A stretch of 64,000 nucleotides of DNA from Marinobacter sp. HL-58 (GCF_001314605.1 NZ_LIHP01000018.1:124001-188000); one strand, 5' to 3'; counted from the stretch's first letter, positions 32,632-42,362 are shown. Notes: generated from the sequence alone by a model not told the origin. Program-made: numbers and translations.

Positions 32632-34692
32632 TCAGGCGTAGAACAGCAACGGCACAAACGCCACCAGCACCAGCGAGATGCCCATGGCAATCAGAGGCAT
32701 GATGATCCGCTCGTGGCGCTGGTAGAAGGTGCCCTCTTCCTGCTGTGCTGCCAGCACTTCCGCTTCACCCACCACCTGCCGGGTCAGCAGGTGGTTCAGC
32801 GCCACCGGCGGGCTCAGGTAGCCCAGCTCGAAAGCCACCAGGGTCACCATCCAGAAGTGGATCGGGTGGATACCGCTGCTGTAGGCGATGCCGGCGACAG
32901 TGGCGGTCACCAGGATGACGGCGCCGAAGGCGTCCATGATCATCCCCAGAACCACCAGGATAACGACCATCAGCAACATGGCGGACCAGGCACTATCGAA
33001 TGACTGGGGAAAGGTTTCCATCAGGTGGGAACGTTCGATAACACCGCCGATGCTGACCGACAAACCGAGTAACAACAGCAGGGCACCGATCTCTGCCGTG
33101 GTGTCATTGGTGGCGGAGCGCAGGCTGCGCTCCAGGCCCTGATGGTTGATTTCACCGCTGGCCCGCCCCTTGCGGTTTTTCAGGCTGATTTGCTCGTACA
33201 ACAGTATGGCCAGCATGATCACCGGCAGCAGCCGGGGCGCCGAGAACTCGTCCATCTTCACATCCAGGGCGAAACGGTACAGCAACACCACTGCAGCAAT
33301 GACCAGGGCATAGGGAACCAGATGTTTAAGCGCGCCCATCATGGGCGGAAAGGCAGTGGATGCGGGTGCCAGTTCAAACCTGTTCTGGCGATTGACCGTC
33401 AGGGCCACCGCCGTAAACATCACCGCCGTCAGCACGAACACCCAGATCCCCCATCCGAACAGTTCGTCAGTGGTTACTTCCCGGTTCAGATAGGCAATGA
33501 CCACCACCAACAGGCAGGGCCGCAAAACCACGCCCATTGAGCCGGACATGGCGGTTGCGGCCAGGGCAAGCTGGCGGCGAGCGCCGGCAGCCCGCAGTTC
33601 GCTGTAGATGACCGCACCGGCGGCAATAACAAAGATACCGGACGCACCGGTATAGGCCGTGGGCACCGCGGCAACCAGCACCGCCACCACTGCCAGCAGT
33701 TCCGGCGGCATGCGCCAGGGCCGGAACACATTGAACACAAGGGTGGCAAGGCGGGTCTGTTTCAGCATCATGCCTACCCACACGTACAGGCCCACGTTAA
33801 GGAACATGTCCGACAGCTCCATCATCTTGCCCAGGTAGATACCAATGCCGGAGGCGTGGCCTATGAGGGCGAAGTAGGTGCCGGATATCAGGCACATAAC
33901 CGTGTACAGCGGCACCGCCAGGAAGGCCCTGTTCACTTCACCGCCTTCCTGCAAATCGTCCGGCACACGAATCAGCCGGTAAAGGCTGGCCAGGGTGAGC
34001 GCGGCAAAACCGATGATCCACAGGTTATGGAGTAGCAGTTCTTCGGAAGACATGGAATTGTCGGAACCAAAACTGGACTGGCGGAAAATCACGCTGGAGC
34101 CCAGCAGCATGGCGTTGGCCACCGTCTGCAGGGTATGGGAAACGGTGTAGTCCAGGCGGGTTTCCATGGCCCGCATGGCGATATGGTGTCGCGTGAGAGT
34201 GGCGGTTACCGCGCACAGCATCACCAGGATCACCAGAATGTAACGCTGGGACTCCAGGCCGAACGCGATCAGGTCGGCCACGAACAACTCCACCGTGCGA
34301 TAGGCCTTGACGCCCGGTGTCAGTTTGTCCTTCAGCTCTTCATAGCTGGCGTAGCTCTTGCGGCAGTCCTCCACGGAGCGTTCGATGGAAAGGCGGATCT
34401 TGTCCGGGTCTTTATCGGATTCACCCAGCAGCGCTGCCATCGGGTCATCACCACCGTCATCTGCCATTTTCTCCTGAACAGCGGCTTCAATGTCCCGGTC
34501 CGGGTCACAACTGGGTGCCACCGGGTCGGCCCTCAGCTTGTAATACCCGCTCCACAGTTGCTCGCCTCCGCGAAGCATCTGGTTGTGGATATCACTACTT
34601 GTCGAAAACAGCACCACAGCCAGCAGAAGCAGGCACGCAGGCAGGGAGGAAAACCACTCCCGGCCACTACGGTGAAAACCACCCTGGGACAT
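32632..34692 (-). CDS. TRAP-type transporter permease with fused small and large membrane domains
   Basis: A 686-residue inner-membrane protein. TM1 (LPACLLLLAVVLF) is followed by a periplasmic insert of about 110 residues rich in Asp, Glu and Lys, then a DctQ-like TM region (from about VELFVADLIAFG) and a DctM-like body with many TMs (AVPTAYTGASGIFVIAAGAV, SGSMGVVLRPCLLVVVIAYL, LGMIMDAFGAVILVTATVAG, FELGYLSPPVALNHLL). The last block is typical of TRAP large permeases. ATG 34692 lies 25 bp after the lipoprotein stop. Substrate unknown; organic-acid type is the family norm. Confidence 0.8.
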   Translation of the reverse strand: MSQGGFHRSGREWFSSLPACLLLLAVVLFSTSSDIHNQMLRGGEQLWSGYYKLRADPVAPSCDPDRDIEAAVQEKMADDGGDDPMAALLGESDKDPDKIRLSIERSVEDCRKSYASYEELKDKLTPGVKAYRTVELFVADLIAFGLESQRYILVILVMLCAVTATLTRHHIAMRAMETRLDYTVSHTLQTVANAMLLGSSVIFRQSSFGSDNSMSSEELLLHNLWIIGFAALTLASLYRLIRVPDDLQEGGEVNRAFLAVPLYTVMCLISGTYFALIGHASGIGIYLGKMMELSDMFLNVGLYVWVGMMLKQTRLATLVFNVFRPWRMPPELLAVVAVLVAAVPTAYTGASGIFVIAAGAVIYSELRAAGARRQLALAATAMSGSMGVVLRPCLLVVVIAYLNREVTTDELFGWGIWVFVLTAVMFTAVALTVNRQNRFELAPASTAFPPMMGALKHLVPYALVIAAVVLLYRFALDVKMDEFSAPRLLPVIMLAILLYEQISLKNRKGRASGEINHQGLERSLRSATNDTTAEIGALLLLLGLSVSIGGVIERSHLMETFPQSFDSAWSAMLLMVVILVVLGMIMDAFGAVILVTATVAGIAYSSGIHPIHFWMVTLVAFELGYLSPPVALNHLLTRQVVGEAEVLAAQQEEGTFYQRHERIIMPLIAMGISLVLVAFVPLLFYA

Positions 34693-34717
34693 AACAACTC
34701 ACTCTGGGAACATTGAT

Positions 34718-35782
34718 TTACAACAGATCGTCCAGATCCATGGTTTCGACGGCTTCCTTCTCGTCATCCCAGAAGGTTCCAAGCTTGCCGGTAGGCGTGC
34801 GGTGCCCGGTGTTCTCCATCCACATGCGGTCGGAGATGGCGACGATCATCTGGGTGGCCATGGCATCCACAAAGCGCCAGTCCTGATTGGCCGGTGTTTC
34901 GTCGATGGCCTCCGCATGGTCACGGATAACAGAACGCAGGCGTTCTTCGTCTCCCTTGTTCTGGGCGGCAATGGCGTGGAAGACGTGACTGATTCGGACG
35001 CCGGCAACCTTGCCCTGCTCGTCCGCTATCTCAAGGCGATCGAAGGGGTCCTCACCGTCCGGAAGGGCCCCGGGAATCATGGCCCAGACGGTGGCCCGCA
35101 GCGCCATGGGCGCACCCCACCATTTTTCGTTTTCCAGGCAGCTGGTGGCGCGGGCAACAGTGGAACCGATGTTCTTGGGAACACCGATGGACGAGGTGGA
35201 CTGGATCTCAGCGTTCAGGGCCTGCAGGCCCGACAGCAGGCCGGCCATATAGATAAATTCGCCAAGATCGTCATCGAATCCCGGGCACTCGCTCTCATCC
35301 GGCTTGCCGTAGAAGGCATTGTGGTGATTCCAGCCCCGCTGGTAACGCTTGGCCGCCAGTGAAAGTGCACGCTTCTGGCGAATGGTGGCATCTTCGGCTT
35401 CCTCGGCGTTTCTGGCATGCAATGCCCCCAGGCTGGCGAGCTCATGTTCGCGGGCCTGCTCTTCGGCACAGCCACCGGCGGACAGATAAAGCATGACTGC
35501 AAGCTGATCCGGCTCGTTGGTGACCCGCCCGAAAGACATCAGCAGGGGCGCGGTCGCTTCGCTCATGGCACAGCCCATGGCGAGGTCCTCATTTTCCAGC
35601 AGGTAAGGCACGGTGTGATTGCGGGAGAACCCCTGCATCACATCACCGGTGGTCTTGTAGATCATGTTGTTGACGACACCACAACCACTGAGAACCATAC
35701 CCGCCAGCACAGCCGTTACGGCACCGCGAAACCGGAAAAGCCCCTGGGAAGTCCGGCTGGCAGGATTCTGAACATGTGACAT
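34718..35782 (-). CDS. TRAP transporter-associated lipoprotein (T-component/TAtT-like)
   Basis: A 354-residue lipoprotein: signal segment GAVTAVLAGMVLSGC with lipobox LSGC, then a helical repeat-like body including PYLLENEDLAMGCAMSEATA and AGGCAEEQAREHELASLGA, features resembling TAtT (T-component) proteins of TRAP systems. The C-terminus is acidic (ETMDLDDLL). ATG 35782 is chosen; the frame stays open upstream to 36043 but has no signal-peptide character and runs across the HU promoter. Located between the HU gene and the permease. Role in substrate delivery is inferred from context. Confidence 0.75.
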   Translation of the reverse strand: MSHVQNPASRTSQGLFRFRGAVTAVLAGMVLSGCGVVNNMIYKTTGDVMQGFSRNHTVPYLLENEDLAMGCAMSEATAPLLMSFGRVTNEPDQLAVMLYLSAGGCAEEQAREHELASLGALHARNAEEAEDATIRQKRALSLAAKRYQRGWNHHNAFYGKPDESECPGFDDDLGEFIYMAGLLSGLQALNAEIQSTSSIGVPKNIGSTVARATSCLENEKWWGAPMALRATVWAMIPGALPDGEDPFDRLEIADEQGKVAGVRISHVFHAIAAQNKGDEERLRSVIRDHAEAIDETPANQDWRFVDAMATQMIVAISDRMWMENTGHRTPTGKLGTFWDDEKEAVETMDLDDLL

Positions 35783-35942
35783 AACTTCGCACCTTCTGGT
35801 TTTTAGTGTTATCAGGCGGGGGTCATTCCCTTTATCTGTTACAGTTTGTAACCAAAGCAGCATTATCCCCGACAACTCCCTGTTTTTATGAGACTCCGCC
35901 CGCAAATGAGAGCGGAGAATCAAATGCATTCTGATTGCCGGT

Positions 35943-35971
35943 TTGCACATTGGCCCACAAACCGCTATAGA
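35943..35971 (+). promoter_or_regulatory. Candidate promoter for the HU gene
   Basis: TTGCAC (35943-35948) and TATAGA (35966-35971) are spaced by exactly 17 bp, 65 bp upstream of the HU start codon. A good sigma-70 match. Confidence 0.6.
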
Positions 35972-36035
35972 TTTGTTCAGCCGGCGGTTTCGCACCCGCC
36001 GGCCTTTGACCAAAAATGACAACAAGGAGTACCCG

Positions 36036-36308
36036 ATGCGCAAACCTGAACTTGCCGCCGCTGTTGCAGATCAGACCGGACTCACCCGGGAGAAGGCCAG
36101 CGAAGTGATCACTGCATTCACCGACCAGATCTCCGCCGCCGCAGCCCGGGGCGAAGACACAACCCTGATCGGTTTCGGTACCTTCAACATCCGCAGCCGT
36201 GAGGCTCGCGATGGCCGCAACCCCCAGACCGGTGCAACCATCCGCATTCCCGCCAGCAAGACTGTCGGCTTCAAGGCAGGCAAGGCGCTGAAAGACTCCA
36301 TCCGCTAG
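36036..36308 (+). CDS. HU-family DNA-binding protein
   Basis: Nucleoid protein that bends DNA as a dimer. The 90-residue protein covers the whole HU fold: MRKPELAAAVADQTGLTREK, then TTLIGFGTFNIRSREARDGR (the FGTF and GRNP-type signature), NPQTGATIRIPASKTVGF with the Pro of the DNA-intercalating arm, and KALKDSI. ATG 36036 has AAGGAG six bases upstream. It lies alone on the plus strand between two minus-strand genes of the TRAP cluster, and ends in a hairpin shared with the convergent solute-binding protein gene. Confidence 0.93.
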   Translation: MRKPELAAAVADQTGLTREKASEVITAFTDQISAAAARGEDTTLIGFGTFNIRSREARDGRNPQTGATIRIPASKTVGFKAGKALKDSIR

Positions 36309-36316
36309 TGCGGCAA

Positions 36317-36338
36317 CCGGGAGCCGCCAGGCTCCCGG
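36317..36338. terminator. Hairpin between convergent HU and solute-binding genes
   Basis: ccgggagcc-gcca-ggctcccgg is a perfect 9-bp stem. It lies 8 bp after the HU stop and 12 bp before the stop of the minus-strand gene. Neither side has a U-run, so its efficiency as a terminator is uncertain. Confidence 0.45.
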
Positions 36339-36349
36339 GTATCATCCGG

Positions 36350-37369
36350 TCAGGACGCGCACTCGGAACGGGAACCGTCCACCCGGCAGCGAATCGCTTT
36401 CATCAGGTTGATGGCACGTTCGTCGTAAACACCGTCCTCCAGCAGCGACAGGCGCACCTTGCGCAGCATTTTGTCGTACTCCGCTATGTCTTCCTGTGGC
36501 GGATGCATCCAGACATCTTCCGGAATGCCGGCTTCAGCCTCGGCGATGATTTCGTACGCCTCATCAATGCGTTGGATGGCCTGATCCCGCACCATCTGGC
36601 CGGCATCGTCCGGAAAACGGTCACGATGGATAATCACCTGGAAGTTCATGTAAGCCAGCGCATACTTGAAGACACCGCCGTCAGGAGTCACACCCTTGTA
36701 GAGCTCCAGGGGTGAATAGGCCACGGCCGGTGCGTATGCCAGGTCCACGCTGCCATTGTTGAACTTGCCGGCAAAATTGGCGGAGTTGGAACCCACTACC
36801 GACGCGCCAACGTGGCGGACCATACGTACCGATGCGGAGTCGAAGTCCAGGGTGGCAATGCGCTTGCCCTGCAGCTTCTCGACCGAATCAATAGACCGGT
36901 CACGGGTGTGCAGATAGACCGCGCCACCAGGGAACACGCCTGCCACTTCGTAGTCGCCGTCAATCAGGAAGGAACGCGCCTTCTCCTGGCTGAGGGTGTT
37001 GTACAGCAGCCGCATTTCCTCTTCGCCGGGTACGGCACCCATGGCTTCCAGAGTGCCGGTGAACTTGTTGAACTCGCGGGCACGGGTGCCGGTCAGCAGC
37101 ACCGCATCACACTGGCCCGCCTTGAAGTCTTCAGCGGCGACTTTCTCGTCGGTGTAGGCACGCAGGTCCAGCTTGATGCCTTCCTTGAGGGCCACCGGCT
37201 TGAAGGTTTTGGTAATGGCAAACAGGGGACCGTTGGCCCCGACCGGATCAAACACACAGAAGCTTCGCTCCATGAGGTCCGATTCCGCCTGAGCGAACGG
37301 AGACAACGCAAGACTGGCACACAGGGCGGCAACCGCTGTGGCCTTTCGCGGGAGGTTGACTAGTTTCAC
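36350..37369 (-). CDS. TRAP-type putative solute-binding protein (DUF6091-like)
   Basis: A 339-residue periplasmic protein with a signal peptide (TAVAALCASLALSPFAQA, cleavage before ESD). The body shows a solute-binding fold: CVFDPVGANGPLFAITKTFK, DFKAGQCDAVLLTGTRAREF, VFPGGAVYLHTRD, LQGKRIATLDFDSASVRMV, and VDLAYAPAVAYSPLELYKG. The start is GTG 37369 with AGGAG nine bases upstream; ATG does not occur near the signal peptide. Placement upstream of the lipoprotein and permease genes suggests one transport system split by the HU gene. The substrate is unknown. Confidence 0.8.
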   Translation of the reverse strand: MKLVNLPRKATAVAALCASLALSPFAQAESDLMERSFCVFDPVGANGPLFAITKTFKPVALKEGIKLDLRAYTDEKVAAEDFKAGQCDAVLLTGTRAREFNKFTGTLEAMGAVPGEEEMRLLYNTLSQEKARSFLIDGDYEVAGVFPGGAVYLHTRDRSIDSVEKLQGKRIATLDFDSASVRMVRHVGASVVGSNSANFAGKFNNGSVDLAYAPAVAYSPLELYKGVTPDGGVFKYALAYMNFQVIIHRDRFPDDAGQMVRDQAIQRIDEAYEIIAEAEAGIPEDVWMHPPQEDIAEYDKMLRKVRLSLLEDGVYDERAINLMKAIRCRVDGSRSECAS

Positions 37370-37537
37370 GGGGATGACTCCTGAATTATTATTGTCGGGC
37401 GACCGCACATCCGTTTGTGCGTGTTTCACCGCATTTCCCTGGCCGAGATTAGGCCGGCCATGACAAGAATACGTTGGCACAGGTGCCTGTCATCAAGGGC
37501 TCTGAAGCAAAAAGGTGAGGAACTGTGACGGGCTCGA

Positions 37538-37557
37538 CAGAGGTTCCGCAACCTCTG
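37538..37557. terminator. Hairpin after pyrC' without a U-run
   Basis: cagaggtt-ccgc-aacctctg is a perfect 8-bp stem 29 bp past the pyrC' stop. No U-run follows, so Rho-dependent or processing roles are possible. The rest of the gap 37370-37585 shows no gene. Confidence 0.35.
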
Positions 37558-37585
37558 CCACATTTCTACGACATGCTGGAGTGAG

Positions 37586-38857
37586 CTACAGGTGACTGGG
37601 GGGCCAGGCCTGCTGACCATTACACAGGGTGAGGCGAACCACGCCCGGCAGATCTTTCCCGGGCAGTGGCACGTGATGCCCCATTGAGCGGAGAGTGTGT
37701 TCGTTCGCCACCCAGGTTGCCTTCGGGTCGAATACACAGAGGTCTGCCTCTGCACCTTCCTGAAGCCCGGCGGAACGGCCAACCACCCCGGCCGGGCCAG
37801 CAGTGAGTGCCCGGACCAGGCTCTTCATGTCCAGTTCGCCACGCTGTACCAGCAACAACCCCATGGGCAGTGCCGATTCAACAGTGGAAAGACCCGGTTC
37901 GGTGGCTGCCATCGGCGCCTGCTTGGCGGCGGAATCATGGGGCTGATGCTGGCTGGTGATAGCGTCGATCACGCCGTCACGAACACCGGCCAACAGGGCC
38001 CGCCGGTCTGCTTCCGAGCGCAGCGGTGGCCGCACATGGTAGCGGCTGTCGAAACCGGAGAGGGCCTCTTCGGTGAACATCAGCTGGTGCATGGCCACAT
38101 CCGCTGTCACGGCTATGCCACGCTTGCGGGCGTCCGCCAGCATTTCCACGCTACGGGCACAGGACAACTGGCTCAGATGCAGACGGACACCGGTTTCCTC
38201 CGCCAGCAGCAGCATTTCCATCATCGCCGCGGTTTCCGCCACTTCCGGAATGCCCAGCAGACCCAGCCGGGATGCCACAAGGCCGTCGTGGGCATAGCCA
38301 TCTGCGGCCAGTGCCTGGTTCTCGGGGCTGAACATCACGGTCAGCCCGAAGGTCTGGGCGTAGGCCATGCAGCGGCGCAGTACCCGGGCATTTTTCACCG
38401 GGCGGGAACCGTTGCCCATGGCAATACAGCCAGCTCCCGCCAGGCCTGCCATATCACTGAGCAGGTCGCCTTCCAGGCCACGGGTGATGGCGCCCACCGG
38501 CAGAATACGCACCGCCGAGCGCTTGGCGGCAACGTCCAGAATAAGATTGGTGACCGCCCCGGAATCGTTCACCGGGGAGGTGTCCGGCGAGGCACAGAGA
38601 GTGGTGAAGCCGCCATGGGCCGCAGCCAGGCTTTCCGAGGCGATGTTACCTTTCTGGCCGTTGCCCGGTTCCCGAAGGTTGCAGCACAGATCCACAAAAC
38701 CCGGCGATACAATGCAGCCGGAAGCATCGAAAGTGTTGTCTGCCGGCTGTTGTTCTGCCGCTTTACCCAGCGCCGCAATGCGCCCGTCCCGCACAAGAAT
38801 CGTGGTTAGCTCATCGGTAATCGCCAGGCGGCCACCGGTAATTTTCAGGCTGCTCAT
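37586..38857 (-). CDS. pyrC': Dihydroorotase-like protein PyrC', catalytically inactive
   Basis: A 423-residue amidohydrolase-fold protein. Active dihydroorotases have HxH in the motif FVDLHCHLREPG; here the motif reads [12 protein letters not shown], so both metal-binding histidines are replaced. Other barrel landmarks remain ([40 protein letters not shown]). Pseudomonas and relatives have such inactive PyrC' proteins that pair with PyrB to form the ATCase holoenzyme. The ATG at 38857 overlaps the pyrB stop (ATGA), so translational coupling fits this structural role. A working dihydroorotase must be elsewhere. Confidence 0.92.
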   Translation of the reverse strand: MSSLKITGGRLAITDELTTILVRDGRIAALGKAAEQQPADNTFDASGCIVSPGFVDLCCNLREPGNGQKGNIASESLAAAHGGFTTLCASPDTSPVNDSGAVTNLILDVAAKRSAVRILPVGAITRGLEGDLLSDMAGLAGAGCIAMGNGSRPVKNARVLRRCMAYAQTFGLTVMFSPENQALAADGYAHDGLVASRLGLLGIPEVAETAAMMEMLLLAEETGVRLHLSQLSCARSVEMLADARKRGIAVTADVAMHQLMFTEEALSGFDSRYHVRPPLRSEADRRALLAGVRDGVIDAITSQHQPHDSAAKQAPMAATEPGLSTVESALPMGLLLVQRGELDMKSLVRALTAGPAGVVGRSAGLQEGAEADLCVFDPKATWVANEHTLRSMGHHVPLPGKDLPGVVRLTLCNGQQAWPPSHL

Positions 38858-39867
38858 CCGTGGGCTCCCTCTGCCAGCTTGCGGTTGCGATCGGCCACCT
38901 GCCCGCCCATGGCCATGGACATGACTGCCATGCGAATGGCAATGCCGTTGGTGACCTGGTTAAGGATCACCGACTGCGGGCCATCGGCCACCGCTGATTC
39001 TATCTCCACGCCGCGATTGATGGGGCCCGGGTGCATCACGATACAGCCGGGATCGGCCAGGGCCAGCTTTTCCTGGTTCAGCCCGTAGAGGCGATAGAAC
39101 TCCCGTTCACTGGGCAGCAGCGCCCCCTCCATCCGCTCTTTCTGCAGCCGCAGCATGATCACCACATCCAGGTCTTTCATGCCCCGGGCCATGTCATATT
39201 CCACCCTGCAGCCCAGGCTTTCCACATCCCTTGGCAGCAACGTGGCGGGTGCGATCACGCGTACTTCGGCGGCGCCCAGTTCGTTCAGGGCGCGGATCTG
39301 GGAACGGGCCACCCGCGAGTGCAGTACATCCCCCACAATGGCGACTTTCAGACCCTCGAACCGGCCCTTGTGCTGGCGAATGGTGAGCATGTCCAGCATG
39401 GCCTGGGTGGGATGGGCGTGGCGGCCATCACCGGCGTTGATAATGGCCACACCAGGGGTGACGCTTTCGGCAATAAAGTGGGGTGCACCGCTCTGGGAAT
39501 GGCGTACCACAAACATGTCGCTGGCCATGGCTTCCAGGTTCAGCAGGGTGTCGGAGAGCGACTCGCCCTTGGAGGTGGCCGAGGTGCTGATGTCCAGGTT
39601 CAGCACATCCGCGGACAGGCGCTTGGCGGCCAGTTCAAAGGTACTGCGGGTGCGGGTGCTGGATTCGAAAAACAGGTTCACAACAGTGCGCCCGCGCAGC
39701 AACGGCACCTTCTTGATACTGCGCTCCCCCACTTCAATAAAGGAATCGGCGGTGTCGAGAATTTCGGTCAGCAGCGTCCTGTCCAGCCCGTCCAGGGTCA
39801 GGAAGTGGCGCAACTGGCCGTCCGCGGTAAGCTGCAGGGAGGTCGAGGAAGGGTCATTTACCGTCAT
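38854..39867 (-). CDS. pyrB: Aspartate carbamoyltransferase catalytic subunit
   Basis: Second step of pyrimidine synthesis: carbamoyl phosphate plus aspartate to carbamoyl aspartate. The 337-residue protein has the carbamoyl-phosphate motif [19 protein letters not shown], the [18 protein letters not shown] region, [20 protein letters not shown], and the C-terminal [23 protein letters not shown] 39867 is good. N-terminus is longer than in E. coli by about 20 residues, as in Pseudomonas-type ATCases that bind PyrC'. Coupled to pyrC' and 31 bp after pyrR. Confidence 0.97.
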   Translation of the reverse strand: MTVNDPSSTSLQLTADGQLRHFLTLDGLDRTLLTEILDTADSFIEVGERSIKKVPLLRGRTVVNLFFESSTRTRSTFELAAKRLSADVLNLDISTSATSKGESLSDTLLNLEAMASDMFVVRHSQSGAPHFIAESVTPGVAIINAGDGRHAHPTQAMLDMLTIRQHKGRFEGLKVAIVGDVLHSRVARSQIRALNELGAAEVRVIAPATLLPRDVESLGCRVEYDMARGMKDLDVVIMLRLQKERMEGALLPSEREFYRLYGLNQEKLALADPGCIVMHPGPINRGVEIESAVADGPQSVILNQVTNGIAIRMAVMSMAMGGQVADRNRKLAEGAHG

Positions 39868-39898
39868 GGGTCGCCTGTTGGTGTTATGCGTTCGCTGA

Positions 39899-40408
39899 TT
39901 ACTTGCCCGTTTCCTGTAATTCGATGTGCAGCGGGTCCGGCCCCCGCAGTTTGACGCGCTGATGGGACTGAAGTGACAGCAGCTTCCCGGTCACGTCCGG
40001 CTGGATTGGCAGTTCCCGCGCACCCAGGTCCACCAGGGTGGCAAGGATGATACTCGCCGGCCGGCCATAATCGAAGATTTCGTTCATCGCCGCGCGAATG
40101 GTGCGGCCACTCATGATGACGTCGTCGATCAGGATAATGTCCCGGTCTTCCGTGCTGAACGGCAGGCTGGAGGGCTTCACTTTCGGGTTCAGGCCAATGC
40201 GGCTGAAGTCGTCCCGGTAAAAGGAGATATCCAGTTCGCCCCAGGGCTCCTGCAGGCCGAGGCGTTTGCTCATCACGTCCGCAAGCCAGACACCGCCGGT
40301 ACGGATGCCGATCAGCGCCGGATCGACGACGCCCCGGTCTTCCAGTACTTTGCGCAGGCCCGCTTCCAGATCATCCAGCAGCTGGTCCATATCAAGCAGT
40401 GCAGTCAT
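39899..40408 (-). CDS. pyrR: Bifunctional pyr operon regulator/uracil phosphoribosyltransferase PyrR
   Basis: Regulates pyrimidine genes and may have uracil phosphoribosyltransferase activity. The 169-residue protein has the PyrR layout: [37 protein letters not shown], and the PRPP-binding motif [23 protein letters not shown] 40408 is clear. It sits directly upstream of pyrB in the same operon. In Gram-negatives the mechanism is less certain than attenuation in Bacillus; no attenuator structure was identified here. Confidence 0.95.
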   Translation of the reverse strand: MTALLDMDQLLDDLEAGLRKVLEDRGVVDPALIGIRTGGVWLADVMSKRLGLQEPWGELDISFYRDDFSRIGLNPKVKPSSLPFSTEDRDIILIDDVIMSGRTIRAAMNEIFDYGRPASIILATLVDLGARELPIQPDVTGKLLSLQSHQRVKLRGPDPLHIELQETGK

Positions 40409-40440
40409 TTCAGTCCTCTTATACAGCAGCCAGACCAGGG

Positions 40441-40881
40441 TCAGGCAGAACGGGTTTCCTGCTCGTTAAACCAGGTTTCCAGTATCAATACGGCGGCACG
40501 GTCGTCAATGCCGTCACGGCCAAAATCACGGCTGCCGCCAGCGGCCATCACATCGCCTTTGGCCTCGTAGCTGGTGAGCCGTTCGTCCACCATTTCCACC
40601 TCAATGTGAAAGCGGCCGTGTAACCGTTTGCCGAATTTGCGGGCCCGGGCACACATGTCGTTCTCGGTATCGTCCATGTTCAACGGCAGGCCTACCAGCA
40701 CCAGATCCGGCTTCCATTCCGCCAGCAGGCTGCCGATGCGGTCCCAGTCCGGAATGCCATCCCGGGCCGGCAGCATGGCCAGGGGCTTGCCGGTTCCCAG
40801 CATTTCCTGGCCGCTGGCAACACCGATGCGGCGGGTACCAAAATCAAAGGCCATGACCCGACGGTTTCCTGCCTCAGGCAT
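40441..40881 (-). CDS. ruvX: Putative pre-16S rRNA nuclease / Holliday junction resolvase-like YqgF
   Basis: RNase H-fold protein implicated in 16S rRNA 5' maturation. The 146-residue product has VMAFDFGTRRIGVASG with the first catalytic Asp, LVLVGLPLNMDD, VEMVDERLTSYEA and GIDDRAAVLIL. ATG 40881 is chosen because it overlaps the yqgE stop by eight bases and matches the family length; a GTG at 40917 would add a 12-residue Ser-rich tail. Gene order yqgE-ruvX-pyrR is as in Pseudomonas. Confidence 0.93.
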   Translation of the reverse strand: MPEAGNRRVMAFDFGTRRIGVASGQEMLGTGKPLAMLPARDGIPDWDRIGSLLAEWKPDLVLVGLPLNMDDTENDMCARARKFGKRLHGRFHIEVEMVDERLTSYEAKGDVMAAGGSRDFGRDGIDDRAAVLILETWFNEQETRSA

Positions 40882-41440
40882 GGCCGACAAACTCACTGAG
40901 CTGCTTGAGGTCGACACCGATCAGTTTCAGCACGGCCTGGTAGCGGTCTTCCCAGGGCGTGCGGAACAGAATGTCAGGGGTAGCCGGGCAGGTCAGCCAG
41001 GCGTTGCTGGCCAGTTCGTCTTCAAGCTGCCTCTCGCTCCAGCCAGCGTAACCCAGGCACACCAGATAGTGCTCAGGCCCCTTGCCGGCCCCGATATCAG
41101 ACAGGACATCCCGGGAGGTGGTCAACAGCACGTCGTCGGACACCCGGGCCGTATTCTGCCAGCCTGCGTCGGGGGAATGCAGCACGAAGCCCCGTTCCGG
41201 CTGAACCGGACCGCCGCCGTATACCGGCACGTCCAGCTCGCCACCGTCCATATCCAGTTGCTCAAGAATCTCGCCCAGATGGATATCCAGGGGGTGATTC
41301 ACCGTCAGCCCCAGGGCCCCCTCATCGGAATGTTCGCAAAGATAAATCACCGCGCCGTGGAAGCGTGGGTCCTGCAGATAGGGAGAGGCCACCAGAAACT
41401 GGTGTCGCAGGCTGTGTGGAGAGTGTTTTGATGCGGTCAT
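40874..41440 (-). CDS. yqgE: YqgE/AlgH family protein
   Basis: A 188-residue member of the UPF0301/AlgH family: LRHQFLVASPYLQDPRFHGA, VIYLCEHSDEGALGLTVNHP, VPVYGGGPVQPERGFVLHS, and a C-terminal LVCLGYAGWSERQLEDELAS. The biochemical role is unresolved; the Pseudomonas homologue was linked to alginate regulation. ATG 41440 overlaps the tonB stop (ATGA). It is part of the gshB-to-pyrC' operon. Confidence 0.95.
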   Translation of the reverse strand: MTASKHSPHSLRHQFLVASPYLQDPRFHGAVIYLCEHSDEGALGLTVNHPLDIHLGEILEQLDMDGGELDVPVYGGGPVQPERGFVLHSPDAGWQNTARVSDDVLLTTSRDVLSDIGAGKGPEHYLVCLGYAGWSERQLEDELASNAWLTCPATPDILFRTPWEDRYQAVLKLIGVDLKQLSEFVGHA

Positions 41441-42303
41441 CCTGAAGTCAGCCCCCGCCGTTCGAATACCCAGGTGCGGATAATTTCCAGTTCGTCGACA
41501 TTCTCTCGCATACCCTCCGGGAAAGGTGCAAACGGTGCAGCCATTCTTACGATACGAATGGCAGCGTCATCAAGCACCGTGCTTCCCGACGACTCGAGTA
41601 TGGCCAGTTCCTTGATGGACCCATCCTTCTTGAGGGAAACCAGCATGCGCAGAGTGCCATAGATGCCTTGCTGTCGTGCCTCTTTAGGGTAGTTGATATT
41701 GCCTACCCGGGTCACCTTGCTGACCCAGTTCTGCACGTACCAGGCGTTGGTCGACTTCAGGGTAGAAGCGGCCGTCACACGCATGACCCTCGGCTTCTTG
41801 GCGTATGCCTGCCGCTGTTGGTCGAGCCGGGCCTCCAGGCTGGCAATTTCCAGGCTGCGCTCCATCAGACTTTTCTTTTCTTTCACCGGCAGCGGCTCTT
41901 CCTGATCCGGTTCGGCGGTTTCAGGCCTGGACACCTGATGCTCGCTACTCGCTTCGGTCTGGACCACCGGCTGCTCCTGCTGGCGCACCGGCTCGACCTG
42001 CGAGGGTGGTTCGGGCTGAACCTCGGCAATCTCCTGCTGGCTCATCTCCGTGGGCTGCGGCGAGGTCATTTCCACCGGTTCTTCCTCGGAGCCGCTGCCT
42101 TTCTGGCTGGTCTGGGCCAGGAAGTCGGCTTCTTCCGGGTCCGTTTCATCATCGTGCTGGGACAGCGTGATTTCCATGGTCTGCGCCGACGAACGGGGTT
42201 CTTCCGGTGCGAAGGTAATCCCCAGCACGATGATGGCATGGAGCGCCAGCGCCATAAAAAGCGTAAAAGAAAACCGATCGAAATCGCTGACCTGAACTGC
42301 CAT
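41437..42303 (-). CDS. TonB-family energy-transduction protein (TonB3-like)
   Basis: Inner-membrane protein that transmits proton-motive force to the outer membrane. The 288-residue protein has one N-terminal TM (FTLFMALALHAIIVLGITFA, starting near residue 13), a long Glu/Gln/Pro-rich periplasmic linker, a coiled-coil segment (LEIASLEARLDQQRQAY), and the C-terminal TonB domain (NINYPKEARQQGIYGTLRML, then IKELAILESSGSTVLDDAA). Its position between gshB and yqgE, beside pilG, matches Pseudomonas tonB3, which is needed for twitching motility. The function here is inferred from that context. Confidence 0.88.
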   Translation of the reverse strand: MAVQVSDFDRFSFTLFMALALHAIIVLGITFAPEEPRSSAQTMEITLSQHDDETDPEEADFLAQTSQKGSGSEEEPVEMTSPQPTEMSQQEIAEVQPEPPSQVEPVRQQEQPVVQTEASSEHQVSRPETAEPDQEEPLPVKEKKSLMERSLEIASLEARLDQQRQAYAKKPRVMRVTAASTLKSTNAWYVQNWVSKVTRVGNINYPKEARQQGIYGTLRMLVSLKKDGSIKELAILESSGSTVLDDAAIRIVRMAAPFAPFPEGMRENVDELEIIRTWVFERRGLTSG

Positions 42304-42362
42304 TCCTGCTGCTTACCTCGTTTGAGCCGGCTGCTACTCTGGTTGGGCCCGGCTGGGGGTCA

